Assembly: GCF_025061645.1 (NCBI RefSeq)
Contig: NZ_JANYMP010000028.1
Location: 60,979-124,978, forward strand
From: Umezawaea endophytica
GTDB taxonomy: Bacteria > Actinomycetota > Actinomycetes > Mycobacteriales > Pseudonocardiaceae
Length of the DNA: 64,000 nucleotides
Reading direction: 5' to 3'
A model generated the notes under the pieces. The model had not been told where the DNA came from. It was given only the letters and a program-made list of their open reading frames with translations, and did no database searches. The translations under genes were made by a program, and so were the position numbers. Every line of letters begins with the position of its first letter. The first letter of the stretch is position 1. Positions 52,677 through 61,324 of the stretch are shown here, piece by piece.

Positions 52677-53849
52677 TTAAACGCGTTCGTCGCCCTGTCC
52701 ACCCGACTCGTCAAACGCCGACTCCAGGGCGTCGGCTGCCTGCCGGTTCACCGTCTTCCGGCCCAGGTAGACGTCCTGGGTCATCGACGGCCGGGAGTGG
52801 CCGAGCTGATCGGCGACCAGCCGCGCGGAGAGGTTCGCCTCGTCAAGGATCGTCGCCGCCGTCTTCCGGAAGACGTGCGAGGTGACCCAGGCGAACTCGT
52901 CGAAGCCGCGGGCGTTCCGGATGTTCCGGCGGGTGTTCGACGGGTCACGCAGTCCACCAAGGCCGTCCGGGAACACCGGGCCGTCAGGGTGGTCGGTCGC
53001 GGCGAAACGACGCTTGAGCATCACCACGGCCCAGGACGGGAGCGGAAGCGTCCGTTCCCCCGCCTCCGACTTGGTCGACTTCCTGACCAGCCCCACGCCG
53101 TTGACCCGCGTGACCGTGTAGTCCACCGCCACCGTGCCGAGCTCCACATCCACATCGGACCAGAACACGGCCAGCGCCTCGCCGATCCGGACGCCGGTCG
53201 CCATCATGAAGCGGGTCAGATCCGGCAGGTCCCATCGGACCGCGTTCTGGTCCGATTCGAGGAGCGCCAGGAACCGGGTCCGCTCCGCACGGGTGAGCGC
53301 CCGAGGCCCCTTCTTCCGGCTACCCTCCAGGCGCGCGGTGTCCCGTGTCGGGTTGGTGCTCAGCGCGCCGTGCCGGACCGCCAGGCCCAGGACGCCGGAC
53401 ACGACCGATCGCGCCGTCTTGGCTGTCGCGGTGCCCGTGGTGCGCCGCAGTGCCTCCAGGAACACGTCCACCCTCGGAACGGTCGCCTCACGGAGCCGGT
53501 AGGCACCCAGGCCGGGCAGGACGTGCCGGTCGAGGATGCTCCGGTAGGTGTCGACGCTGCCAGGCGAGCGCGTCCCCGCGTCAGCCAAGGCCTTGAAAGC
53601 CCGAAACCACTGCTCCGCGACGTCCCTGAACCGGGTTTCACCGGTCAGCGCCGCCCCCGACGAGCGAGTCCGTTCGGTGAGCGCCTGCTTGAGGTTGCGC
53701 TCAGCCGCAGCCTTGCTCTTGCCGGACCGCTCTACCGGCCGGGTCGTCCCGTCGAAGTCGCGGAACTTCGTGGTGGCCCGCCAGCCGCTCGCGGTCTCGT
53801 AGGCGCGGATCTTCCCGTAGGTGCCGATCGGCAGAGGCGGCCTACCCAT
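52677..53849 (-). CDS. int: AICE tyrosine-recombinase integrase
   Basis: A 390-aa site-specific recombinase. N-terminal Arm-type/SAM-like DNA-binding part (about 1-170) and catalytic domain with Arg in MATGVRIGEAL, His/Arg pair in SHVFRKTAATI, His in LGHSRPSMTQ and nucleophile Tyr in DVYLGRK. The stop lies 25 nt inside attL. The ATG at 53849 overlaps the xis stop by one base (TGATG), implying translational coupling as in pSAM2. Confidence 0.96.
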   Translation of the reverse strand: MGRPPLPIGTYGKIRAYETASGWRATTKFRDFDGTTRPVERSGKSKAAAERNLKQALTERTRSSGAALTGETRFRDVAEQWFRAFKALADAGTRSPGSVDTYRSILDRHVLPGLGAYRLREATVPRVDVFLEALRRTTGTATAKTARSVVSGVLGLAVRHGALSTNPTRDTARLEGSRKKGPRALTRAERTRFLALLESDQNAVRWDLPDLTRFMMATGVRIGEALAVFWSDVDVELGTVAVDYTVTRVNGVGLVRKSTKSEAGERTLPLPSWAVVMLKRRFAATDHPDGPVFPDGLGGLRDPSNTRRNIRNARGFDEFAWVTSHVFRKTAATILDEANLSARLVADQLGHSRPSMTQDVYLGRKTVNRQAADALESAFDESGGQGDERV

Positions 53850-54028
53850 CACGCCACCTCGGTGGACAGCGAGTCCACCCAGGTCTCGACGTCCTCGGGA
53901 CGGAAGCGCACGTGCTTGCCCATCCGGCGCCCAGGCGGACCGTACTTTTTAGTCCGCCACTGGTAGATGGTCTGGACCGGAACGCCCAGGTACTCGGACA
54001 GTTCTTCGATGCTCCAGAGCTTGCTCAT
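53849..54028 (-). CDS. xis: Excisionase (Xis)
   Basis: A 59-aa MerR/HTH_17-type DNA-binding protein (WSIEELSEYLGVPVQTIYQW, then GKHVRFRPEDVETWVDSL). Its small size, position directly upstream of int and 4-nt overlap with the rep gene identify it as the AICE excisionase. ATG at 54028. Confidence 0.93.
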   Translation of the reverse strand: MSKLWSIEELSEYLGVPVQTIYQWRTKKYGPPGRRMGKHVRFRPEDVETWVDSLSTEVA

Positions 54029-55365
54029 GCCGCTTCCTCCTGTTCGTACTTGCGTTGGCGTTGCAGGCGTTTGCCCTCGGCTATGGCCAGGGCCAGCTCG
54101 CGTTCGGCGTCGTTGGCGTAGCCGCTGCCGGTGTAGGTCCAGTTGTTGACCACGAGGACTGATTCGGGGTCGACGCCCAGGCGGTCGAGGACTTCGCGGG
54201 CGCGGAACTCCCGGCGTTCGCCACGGATCGCGCCGAAGGTGGTGGAGTAGGCCTTGGACTTGGTCAGGAAGTGGCCGCGGAAGCCGAGCATGTGAGCCCA
54301 TTTACGCAGGTGGAGCGGGCTGTACTGCTCCAGGTCGCCAAGGTCCCACGCGGTTTGGACCATGCGCCGGGCGTGCTCTGCCATCGGTAGGTGGTCAATG
54401 GTCAACTGGGACCGGATCGGCCGGTCCGCCGTGTCACGGGCGCCGGTGCCCTTGGTGGCGTACTTGGCCACGTACCCAGCCAGCGCGGTTTCGCTGATCT
54501 GCCCGGTGCGGTCTTCCACCTGGTCCGCATTGGCAGGCCGGATGGCGCGGGAGTCGACCTGCGCACCCCACACCAGCGGCAGCGTGGACCCGTCGGGCCG
54601 TTCGACCTCGACCAGGACAGCGGCAGCGGCGACCTTCACGCAGTGCTCCAGCAGCTCCGTGGTGGCCCAGCGCGGTGTCGGGTCGGTGGGGCCGTCGGGT
54701 CCGTCGATGCGGATGACGGCGTGGAAGTGGACTAGGCCGCGTCGCTGGTACTCGGCGACCTTGGCGTAGGACAGCCGGGCGTGGTCGGCGAAGCGGGACG
54801 CGGGCAGTCCGGCGGCGTGGGCCAGGACGCGGCGCAGGGTGATGGTGAACCGGTGCCAGAGTGCCCCGGCGTTGGCTTGCCAGAGGATCGCGCCGACGTA
54901 GTCGTAGGTGTCGGGGTCGATCGAGCCGCCGATGCGGGGGTCGTCGACGTGGTGCCAGGACCCGCAGCCGCACGGGATGGTCTTGCCACGGGTGGTGGTG
55001 CGCCTGCTGTGGACCTTGCCGAACGAGGGGGCGGTGAGGGTGGCGAACACGCGTGGCTTGTCGCGGACGGACTCGGGGACGCCCTTGGTTCCGCCGGACA
55101 GGCCCGCGCGCATGAGGTGGTAGGCGTCGGCGGCGTAGCGGTCGGAGCAGGACGGGCAGACGCTCTCACGTCGGTTGCCGCAGGGGATGAGGATGTCCCC
55201 GCCGTGGTGGTCGAGGACCTTGGACGTGGTGGGGTCTTGGAGCTGCCAGGCGCCGGTGAGGTGGATGGGTTGGGCGCATCCGCCGGTGGCGTTGACCTTG
55301 TCGCGCCAGTCGAGGTAGTCGGGTGCTTTGAGGCGGTGGACGATGCGGTCTTCCAGGGTGAGCAC
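54025..55365 (-). CDS. RepSA-like rolling-circle replication initiator
   Basis: A 446-aa HUH-family initiator. It has an N-terminal zinc motif (CGNRRESVCPSCSDRYAADA), further Cys/His (CGCGSWHHVD), metal site HFH in GLVHFHAVIRIDG (about residues 210-220), and motif 3 YVAKYATKG with the nucleophile Tyr (about 296). It nicks the double-stranded origin to replicate the excised element. GTG start at 55365; it overlaps xis by 4 nt. Confidence 0.9.
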   Translation of the reverse strand: MLTLEDRIVHRLKAPDYLDWRDKVNATGGCAQPIHLTGAWQLQDPTTSKVLDHHGGDILIPCGNRRESVCPSCSDRYAADAYHLMRAGLSGGTKGVPESVRDKPRVFATLTAPSFGKVHSRRTTTRGKTIPCGCGSWHHVDDPRIGGSIDPDTYDYVGAILWQANAGALWHRFTITLRRVLAHAAGLPASRFADHARLSYAKVAEYQRRGLVHFHAVIRIDGPDGPTDPTPRWATTELLEHCVKVAAAAVLVEVERPDGSTLPLVWGAQVDSRAIRPANADQVEDRTGQISETALAGYVAKYATKGTGARDTADRPIRSQLTIDHLPMAEHARRMVQTAWDLGDLEQYSPLHLRKWAHMLGFRGHFLTKSKAYSTTFGAIRGERREFRAREVLDRLGVDPESVLVVNNWTYTGSGYANDAERELALAIAEGKRLQRQRKYEQEEAA

Positions 55366-55440
55366 AGCGCCTCCTTTCCTTTGGCGAGCATGAAAAACGG
55401 GGCACGGCCTGGTGGTGGCCGTGCCCCGTCGGGTGGGTGG

Positions 55441-56274
55441 TCAGGAGGTGAAGGCGTGCCCGTTGTGTGTGCGCACCTCCTTGACGATCTGCTCAGCCAT
55501 GTCAGAGGTCACGCGGACAGTGGCCTGGACGTCAGCGACGGTGAGTTCCCGTCCGTCGGCGGCGGCTTCGGCGGCTTTGGCCTTGACCGCGTTGAGCAGC
55601 GATTCCGGCAGCCGGATGCGGGTCGAGGTGGCCAGCGCAGGTGAAGCCGCGGGGACCTTGGCAGTCGGAGTCGTGGGGGCTTCCGGTGCGGGTCGGGCGG
55701 CTCGGTAGGCCTTAAGGATGGCCTCGTTCATCCGTTGCTGGATGACCGGCATGACCTCCGCAACCATGAACACCACGAGCGGCACGATCAGGTGGATGGC
55801 GAGGTTGCCGAACTCGAACGGCTTGCCCGCCGACCAGATGGGGGCGAGGGCGGGCCAGACGTTCATGAACAGGGTCGAGGTCAGCAGGGTCCGCTTGAGC
55901 CGCCGGACCCACACGTCATCGACGGCCAGGCCATGGGAGAGGACTTCGGATTCGAAGACCAGGAGCATGATCAGGATTCCGGCCAGCATCGGTTCGGCCA
56001 GCCACGCGGCCCACCACAGCGGGTCGGTGATCAGTCGGTGCCCGGCGAGGAAGTCCTGAACACCGGCGGTGGTGAACCCGAGCCCGAGAGTGAGGAAGAA
56101 CCACATGCCCCGCGTGATCGTCCGGCGCTGGCCCTCGATCCGAACGGCGGCCATGTCCGGGTCGTCGACCAAGCCGCGGAGCTGACTGGATTCGGCCTTC
56201 TTGCGCCGCAGGTCAACGACTCGTTTCGTGACCCCGGCCGATACGTCGATCTCGTCAGAGTCGTTGTCCTGCAC
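55441..56274 (-). CDS. DUF2637-like AICE membrane protein
   Basis: A 277-aa protein with four to five TM helices (about residues 55-175; for example MWFFLTLGLGFTTAGVQDFL, FGNLAIHLIVPLVVFMVAEV) and a C-terminal cytoplasmic part (RIRLPESLLNAVKAKAAEA then DVQATVRVTSDMAEQIVKEV). Such proteins usually sit upstream of repSA in AICEs and are thought to help intramycelial spread. GTG start at 56274. Confidence 0.8.
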   Translation of the reverse strand: MQDNDSDEIDVSAGVTKRVVDLRRKKAESSQLRGLVDDPDMAAVRIEGQRRTITRGMWFFLTLGLGFTTAGVQDFLAGHRLITDPLWWAAWLAEPMLAGILIMLLVFESEVLSHGLAVDDVWVRRLKRTLLTSTLFMNVWPALAPIWSAGKPFEFGNLAIHLIVPLVVFMVAEVMPVIQQRMNEAILKAYRAARPAPEAPTTPTAKVPAASPALATSTRIRLPESLLNAVKAKAAEAAADGRELTVADVQATVRVTSDMAEQIVKEVRTHNGHAFTS

Positions 56275-56278
56275 CGGT

Positions 56279-56611
56279 CTACTCCAGTCCGTGTCCGTAG
56301 GTGACCCGGTCATGAAGGACATGACCGAAGGGGGTGATCTCCAGCTCGTAGGCGTAGGCGGGTTCGCTGTCGTACCCGCCAATCGTGTGGCGGTGGCCCA
56401 ACGTGAACGCACCGCGCCGCATGAGTTCGGCCAGGATCGGGGCCATCGCGGGGCTGATGCGCTCCGTGGTCCGGCCCCACTCGCACCGCCAGCCGCTCTC
56501 GCCGGTCTCGTCGTCGGCGAGGTAGATGCGGTGACGTGCCTGGACCATGACGAAGGCCACCGTGTTGCGCAGGTCCTCCGGTGGCCAGGTCTCGGCTGAG
56601 GTGTCGGTCAT
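56279..56611 (-). CDS. Small AICE protein, 110 aa
   Basis: Not recognised. It has a Trp-rich beta region (ESGWRCEWGRTTERISPAMA) and a C-terminal Tyr/His-rich strand (YDSEPAYAYELEITPFGHVL). No membrane segment. ATG overlaps the upstream gene stop (ATGA) and the gene lies 4 nt before the DUF2637-like gene, so it belongs to the same operon. Confidence 0.7.
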   Translation of the reverse strand: MTDTSAETWPPEDLRNTVAFVMVQARHRIYLADDETGESGWRCEWGRTTERISPAMAPILAELMRRGAFTLGHRHTIGGYDSEPAYAYELEITPFGHVLHDRVTYGHGLE

Positions 56612-56886
56612 CGTGCTCGTCGTCCTTCCCGGTGTTCCAGCGACAAGCGCCGGTAGTGGTCGGCTTCGGTGTCGTGGAGCTGGTAGAGCTTGTGGGCGAT
56701 CTCGGCGGCTTCCACGGCCTGGCGGTCGGGCAGCTCCCCGTGGTCGTCGGCGTAGCGGAGCACCAGGTCGTTGAACCGCTCCGTCAGCTCCGGGATCAAC
56801 CCGTAGAGCGCGGCGGTCCGAGCACCGGACGACGTACCGCCCGACCGAGGCGAAGGGGGCTCGAGGTCGAAGGCGTTGCGGATCAT
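56608..56886 (-). CDS. Small helical AICE protein, 92 aa
   Basis: Not recognised. Mostly alpha-helical: ALYGLIPELTERFNDLVLRY then RQAVEAAEIAHKLYQLHDTE, with a basic C-terminus. It overlaps its neighbours by 4 nt on both sides. Similar small proteins recur in Streptomyces AICEs, without known function. Confidence 0.7.
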   Translation of the reverse strand: MIRNAFDLEPPSPRSGGTSSGARTAALYGLIPELTERFNDLVLRYADDHGELPDRQAVEAAEIAHKLYQLHDTEADHYRRLSLEHREGRRAR

Positions 56887-57275
56887 CGGACACCTCGCAG
56901 GTGGAACCAGCGGGTGCGGATCTTGCGACCGGCGGAGGTGAGCTTGAACTTGTAGACCTTGCGCCGGATCACCCCCTGGAGCTGCGAGGTGAACTCCCCT
57001 TGTTCGGCAAACCTTTGGGAGACAAGGTGTTCCACGATGGTCGTCACGTCGTCGTCGGCGTGGCGGCAGTGCCCGTCACCATCGAGGCGGACCACCCTGC
57101 CGGTGGGGTCGATCTCGCCGTACCTGCCGTCGTGGACGTCGTCGAGCACGTGCACCAACACGTCGGGCTGGCCGCCGTATCCGGCCGGGGTGCCGCGTTC
57201 GACCGGCGGCGCGGTGACCACCTCGGGGGCGTCGCCGAACAGGTCGAACTGTCCGGGATCGCTACGCCTGGCCAT
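56883..57275 (-). CDS. AICE protein with winged-helix-like end, 130 aa
   Basis: Not assigned to a family. The N-terminus GQFDLFGDAPEVV resembles acidic SLiM-like leaders. The centre holds a Gly/Asp strand region (DPTGRVVRLDGDGHCRHADD). The C-terminal half (VTTIVEHLVSQRFAEQGEF and YKFKLTSAGRKIRTRWFHLR) looks like a winged helix. ATG at 57275 overlaps the upstream stop by one base. Confidence 0.68.
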   Translation of the reverse strand: MARRSDPGQFDLFGDAPEVVTAPPVERGTPAGYGGQPDVLVHVLDDVHDGRYGEIDPTGRVVRLDGDGHCRHADDDVTTIVEHLVSQRFAEQGEFTSQLQGVIRRKVYKFKLTSAGRKIRTRWFHLRGVR

Positions 57276-57607
57276 CACCGCGCCTCCTTGCGAGCCAGGA
57301 AGAACAGCCGCCGGTGAACCTCACGCCCGCTGTCGGTCAGCTCCAGCAACGCGCACCTGTAGTCCTCGCGGCCAGCCTGGAAGCGCAAGGCCGTGCCCTC
57401 GGTGACCAGGTGGTGTTCCAGCAGCGTCTGCACCGCTGCGCCCTGGTCGCCGCCCACGGTGAACGCCCGCATGATCCCCTCGATCCGCAGCGCACTCCGC
57501 GTGGACGGCACCCAGGCCCAGACCTCGTCGGCGACCTCGTCCAGAACCTTCGCGGCCAACTCCTCCGGGATGCCGTGCACCGTGGCGGCGTCCTGCGTGG
57601 CGGTCAC
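57275..57607 (-). CDS. AICE protein with winged-helix-like end, 110 aa
   Basis: Not assigned. Its C-terminal part (CALLELTDSGREVHRRLFFLARKEAR) mirrors the end of the next gene's product (YKFKLTSAGRKIRTRWFHL), so the two may be diverged paralogues with a winged-helix fold. GTG at 57607 overlaps the upstream stop (GTGA). Confidence 0.68.
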   Translation of the reverse strand: MTATQDAATVHGIPEELAAKVLDEVADEVWAWVPSTRSALRIEGIMRAFTVGGDQGAAVQTLLEHHLVTEGTALRFQAGREDYRCALLELTDSGREVHRRLFFLARKEAR

Positions 57608-57822
57608 AACCGACCGCCGATCCGGTGGTTGATCTCCCGCCGGACGAAGTCCCGCAGCGTGAAGAACACCGCCACCGTGCCCAAACCGGACAGAGCCACG
57701 GTCCAACCGAACACCTTGCCCATGCCGTCGATCTGGTAGACCACGAACAACACGGCCGCGACGAGCGCGAGGAACAGCGCGAACCGCCAGGCGGCCCACA
57801 ACCGGATACCCAAGTTCCACAT
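57604..57822 (-). CDS. Small AICE membrane protein (Spd-like)
   Basis: A 72-aa protein with two TM helices (FALFLALVAAVLFVVYQI and WTVALSGLGTVAVFFTL) and a basic C-terminus (RDFVRREINHRIGGRL). Size and location next to the translocase gene match the Spd/spread proteins of Streptomyces elements; the name is inference. Confidence 0.72.
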   Translation of the reverse strand: MWNLGIRLWAAWRFALFLALVAAVLFVVYQIDGMGKVFGWTVALSGLGTVAVFFTLRDFVRREINHRIGGRL

Positions 57823-57879
57823 GACAACCTCCAGTAAGAGTGATTTGTGTTGTGCAGCAACGACTTCCTGTGTCTCTGA

Positions 57880-59250
57880 CTAGGCGACCGAGCGCAGCGC
57901 CGGACGACCGGCGGTGACGAACGCGACGAGGTCACGGATGTCCTGGTCGTCCTGGTAGGAGGCGCGGACCCGCAGCGGGGTGCGCGAGCCCTGCTGGACG
58001 ACGTAGCCGATCCCGGCGTGCGCGGCATCGAGGGGGATCTCGTCGGCGAGTGCGCCGCGGAGCCGCATGCCGTCGCCCAGGACCATGTCCACCTGGGACT
58101 GCGAGGTCACCGACAGGCAGACGCGGGAGGTGAACAGCTCCCGGACCGGCACGGTGTCCTTGGTCGGCTCCTGCACATACCCGCAGACCCCGAACCCGGC
58201 GGCGCGGCCCTGCGTCATGATCTCCGCGAGCAGCTTGAGCACCGCCCGGACCTCGGAGGACGGGCCGTAGGCGGTCATCATCCCGAGTTCGTCGATCTGC
58301 AACAGCCGCAAAGGCGTCTCCACGCTGGGCGTGAACTTGCGCACCGCTTGCGCCCGCAGCTCCGCCTGGCGCTCTTTCAACTCGTCGCGGAAGGCCTCCA
58401 CGGTCGCCACGGCGTCGTCCCAGTTGATGGCCCGGCGGTGGAAGATCGGCGCGCCGACCTCGGTCTCCATGCCTTCCTTGAGGTCGATCACGTCCGTCTG
58501 GACGATCCCGTCCCGCAGCAGCGGAGCCATCCCGCGCAGCGGTGACCACAGCAGCGAGCCTTTGCCCGACCCGGTGGCACCGGCCACGAACAGGTGCTGG
58601 CAGATCAGCGACTGAGTCCAGGCATTGCCGTACTCGTCATCGCCCAGCTCGATCGCCGACAGGTCGACCTCCGACGAGTCGTGCGGCAGATCGATCGCCG
58701 GGATCGGGTCGGCGTCGAATGGGTTGGTGCGCTCGATCACCAGCGCGATCACCTGCGGTTTGATCTTCATTACCGCGACCCGCTGAGCCAGCAGTGCGTG
58801 CGCGAGGGCTTCTGCCTTCTCCTCGAACATCGTCGGTGTCTGCCCGCGGTTGATCCGCACGAACAGCGTGTCGATCGACGGCGACGCCGAGCGGACCTTG
58901 ACGATGCGCGGAACGACCATGCCGTCCGTACGGCGGTTGATCGACACCAGGTCGCAGTCCAACAGGATGTCCGACCAGCGCCGACCCACGTAGGACAACC
59001 ACCGGCGACGGAACGCCCGCAGACGCGGCCCGATCAGGTGATCGAACGACGCGGGGTGTCCCCGGTACCAACCGAGCATCCCCACAGCGGCCCCACCCAG
59101 CATGCCTCCGGTAGTGGTCAAGCCGAGTTCCAGCGTCGACGTGGCGGCAGCGGCGGCCAGCGCGGGCGGGACCGTCACCATGCCGGGGTGGTGAGCACCC
59201 CATTTGAGAGCGCGGAATTCGATTCCCTGGGAACGAGTCGGCTTCGGCAT
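57880..59250 (-). CDS. TraB-like FtsK/SpoIIIE DNA translocase
   Basis: A 456-aa conjugative translocase. N-terminal membrane segments (PPALAAAAATSTLELGL; GGMLGGAAVGMLGWYRG), then the RecA-like motor with Walker A VAGATGSGKGSLLW (about residues 220-233) and Walker B LRLLQIDELGMM. TraB proteins assemble hexamers that move double-stranded DNA between mycelia using repeat recognition. ATG at 59250. A 57-bp gap separates it from the small membrane-protein gene. Confidence 0.88.
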   Translation of the reverse strand: MPKPTRSQGIEFRALKWGAHHPGMVTVPPALAAAAATSTLELGLTTTGGMLGGAAVGMLGWYRGHPASFDHLIGPRLRAFRRRWLSYVGRRWSDILLDCDLVSINRRTDGMVVPRIVKVRSASPSIDTLFVRINRGQTPTMFEEKAEALAHALLAQRVAVMKIKPQVIALVIERTNPFDADPIPAIDLPHDSSEVDLSAIELGDDEYGNAWTQSLICQHLFVAGATGSGKGSLLWSPLRGMAPLLRDGIVQTDVIDLKEGMETEVGAPIFHRRAINWDDAVATVEAFRDELKERQAELRAQAVRKFTPSVETPLRLLQIDELGMMTAYGPSSEVRAVLKLLAEIMTQGRAAGFGVCGYVQEPTKDTVPVRELFTSRVCLSVTSQSQVDMVLGDGMRLRGALADEIPLDAAHAGIGYVVQQGSRTPLRVRASYQDDQDIRDLVAFVTAGRPALRSVA

Positions 59251-59330
59251 TGCTGCCTCCTGTCGGCAGATGAAATCCGGGGACCCGATCAGCGACATGG
59301 CGTGATCGAGCCCCCGGCATGAATGGTGGG

Positions 59331-59516
59331 TTAGTCGAGGTAGGGCTTGACGTCTTCCAGCGCGACGGACAGATGCCCCATCGCGGTGGTGACCTTGTTG
59401 AACTTCCCGATGAACCGGTGCTTCGCGAACGGCATCTGGTCCATCGCGTCCTTGAGTTGAGTCATCGCGGCGTCGATGTCGGCGGTGACCTGGTTGGTGG
59501 CGAAACGCGCGGCCAT
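59331..59516 (-). CDS. Small helical AICE protein, 61 aa
   Basis: Not recognised. Predicted helical hairpin (NQVTADIDAAMTQLKDAMDQ, then NKVTTAMGHLSVALEDVKPY). It starts 1 nt after the preceding gene's stop. Co-transcribed with its 89-aa neighbour. Confidence 0.7.
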   Translation of the reverse strand: MAARFATNQVTADIDAAMTQLKDAMDQMPFAKHRFIGKFNKVTTAMGHLSVALEDVKPYLD

Positions 59517-59517
59517 G

Positions 59518-59787
59518 TCAGACCCTCCAGCCGCGAGCGATCAGGTCCGCCTCGTACTTCTTGGCGGTCGCGGTCAGGTCCTCGATCACCACAACGGCCT
59601 TGTCCGCCAAGGACTTCAGGTCATCCGAGGTCGGCAGGCTCCACGCGTCGGCGGGGAGCTTGGAGTCGTCGACCTTGGCGATCGTGCCGCGTACCTGGTC
59701 GTCGATGACGCCTTGCAGCAGGGTGATCGCGCTCTTGAACGTGGCGTAGCGCTCTTGCGCGGCCTTGTTCACCACTTCTAGTGCCAC
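59518..59787 (-). CDS. Small helical AICE protein, 89 aa
   Basis: Not recognised. Helical throughout (VVNKAAQERYATFKSAITLL; DDLKSLADKAVVVIEDLTAT) and ending ADLIARGWRV. It is the first gene of the long transfer-replication operon. GTG start at 59787. The 260-bp leader upstream has a boxA-like sequence. Confidence 0.7.
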   Translation of the reverse strand: MALEVVNKAAQERYATFKSAITLLQGVIDDQVRGTIAKVDDSKLPADAWSLPTSDDLKSLADKAVVVIEDLTATAKKYEADLIARGWRV

Positions 59788-59908
59788 GGTGTGCCCTTTC
59801 TTCGGTGGTACGGGAGAGACCAAGACCCCCGGCAACGGACTGGCCACGTCCGGGGATCAAGGAATCCCCCGGTGCACGAATGGCACCGGAAGAAGGCATA
59901 GTTCGGCC

Positions 59909-59930
59909 CACTATTGAATTCTCAAAGGAC
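59909..59930 (-). promoter_or_regulatory. boxA/rrn-leader-like element ahead of the AICE operon
   Basis: Read on the minus strand it contains GTCCTTTGAGAATTCAAT AG, which resembles the boxA-type TTTGAGAACTCAA leaders of actinobacterial rRNA operons. It sits 122 bp upstream of the first gene of the long minus-strand operon. Antitermination is inference. Confidence 0.45.
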
Positions 59931-60046
59931 AAACGGAATTCCCCTGCTATTGACGCAATGCCTGCCCCGACAAATCGGAGGGGTTCACTGTCCACAAGGG
60001 CCTGACCACGGCGAAGCGGTCCACGAAGCGGTCCTTCGGTGGCCGA

Positions 60047-60394
60047 TCAGCCGACGGGCTTGAGGCCCTGCGCCTTGAACGCGATGCCGGAAACGGTCTC
60101 GCCACGGTCGTTCTTGAAGCTGTAGGGCGACACGGTCGCGCCGATCAGCTCGACCAGCGAGCCGAACTCGAAGTCGTCACCCTGCGCCGTAGGGTCGGTC
60201 GTGAGGGTCACCTTGATCTCTTCACCCTTCTCGCCCTGCGCCTTGGACATCAGCGAGACCACGAACAACGCGACCCCCTCCCGGTCGGTCACGACCTCTT
60301 CCGCCCGACCGTCATCGGTCTTGCGGGTCTTCATCACGGGCGCTTCCGTGACGATCAGCTTGTAGCCGCTCAGGTTGACCGGGATGTTCCGCAT
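60047..60394 (-). CDS. AICE hypothetical protein, 115 aa, beta-rich
   Basis: Not recognised. Beta-rich sequence (NIPVNLSGYKLIVTEAPVMK; REGVALFVVSLMSKAQG; FEFGSLVELIGATVSPYSFK) suggests a small barrel, possibly OB-like. The gene diverges from the KorSA-like repressor and its promoter region carries the operator repeats, so it is probably repressed by that protein. Confidence 0.72.
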   Translation of the reverse strand: MRNIPVNLSGYKLIVTEAPVMKTRKTDDGRAEEVVTDREGVALFVVSLMSKAQGEKGEEIKVTLTTDPTAQGDDFEFGSLVELIGATVSPYSFKNDRGETVSGIAFKAQGLKPVG

Positions 60395-60418
60395 GACTGC
60401 CTCCGAGATGATCCGATT

Positions 60419-60515
60419 AGAACTATCTCTATTAGACACCCGAGGACGACAAGAGTCAATAGAGATAGTTCTATCTGGTATTCTCGCTGGTCAGAGCCGG
60501 TAGAGATAGAGTTAT
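60419..60515. promoter_or_regulatory. KorSA-type operators in the divergent promoter region
   Basis: AGAACTATCTCTATT (60419-60433) and its exact inverse AATAGAGATAGTTCT (60458-60472) form a 15-bp inverted repeat, and a third related copy TAGAGATAGAGTTATC lies at about 60501-60516. One copy flanks the 115-aa gene start; the third is 24 bp before the GntR gene start. They are the likely targets of the adjacent GntR protein. Confidence 0.82.
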
Positions 60516-60539
60516 CCATCCGACGAGGGAGGTCCGAAC

Positions 60540-61304
60540 GTGGCTATGGGGTACCGGGAGCTGGCGACGATGCTGCGCGACGGCATCCAGCGCGGTGACT
60601 ACGCGCCCGGAACGACACTGCCCAAGCAGGACGAGCTAGCCACCGAGCACGGCATGAACATCAACACCGTGCGCAAGGCCATCTCCGTTCTGGAAGCCGA
60701 GGGACTCGTGGACTCGGTACGTCGTCGAGGGACGGTCGTTCGACCGCGTCCAGCCATGAAGCGCCTAGGCGTCATGCGCTACGCCAGGAGCAAGTGGAAG
60801 TTCGGACTCGTGGCGTTCGCCGCTGACCGGGAGGCGTCCGGGCGCGCTTGGAAGCCTGGCGATCAGACGAACACGGTCGGCAAGGTCAAAGCCGATGCGG
60901 AGATCGCGGAAGCGCTCGGGATAGCGGAGGGCTCAACCGTCTACGAGCGAGCCCGCCTCGTGAAGGACGACGGCACCCCGACTCACACCCTCACGAGCTA
61001 CTACAACCCCAGCCACGTCGAGGGCACCCCGCTGGTCGATCCCAAGCCCGGCCCTGCCACTTCGGGCGGCGGCTACGCCGTACTCACGATGCAAGGACTG
61101 GAGCCCGACCACATCACCGAAAGCTTCCACTCGCGGATGCCAACGCCCGACGAGGTGGCGAAGCTGGAACTCCCCGCAGGTGAACCCGTGATGATCCTCA
61201 AGCGCCGAACGTTCACGAAGGACGACACTCCGATCGAGTTCGCACGAGGAGTACACGCCGCGAGCCGGTTCGAATGGTCGTACACGTTCCAGATCCCCGA
61301 CTGA
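60540..61304 (+). CDS. KorSA-like GntR/UTRA repressor
   Basis: A 254-aa regulator. Winged helix at about 1-75 (YRELATMLRDGIQRGDYAPG; TVRKAISVLEAEGLVDSVRR) and C-terminal UTRA ligand domain (VYERARLVKDDGTPTHTLTS; EPVMILKRRTFTKDDTPIEF). In pSAM2, KorSA represses the pra activator and keeps the element integrated. The operators upstream suggest autoregulation here. GTG start at 60540 with GGGAGGTCC ribosome site. Confidence 0.88.
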   Translation: MAMGYRELATMLRDGIQRGDYAPGTTLPKQDELATEHGMNINTVRKAISVLEAEGLVDSVRRRGTVVRPRPAMKRLGVMRYARSKWKFGLVAFAADREASGRAWKPGDQTNTVGKVKADAEIAEALGIAEGSTVYERARLVKDDGTPTHTLTSYYNPSHVEGTPLVDPKPGPATSGGGYAVLTMQGLEPDHITESFHSRMPTPDEVAKLELPAGEPVMILKRRTFTKDDTPIEFARGVHAASRFEWSYTFQIPD

Positions 61305-61324
61305 CCGATCAGGAAGGCGGGCCG

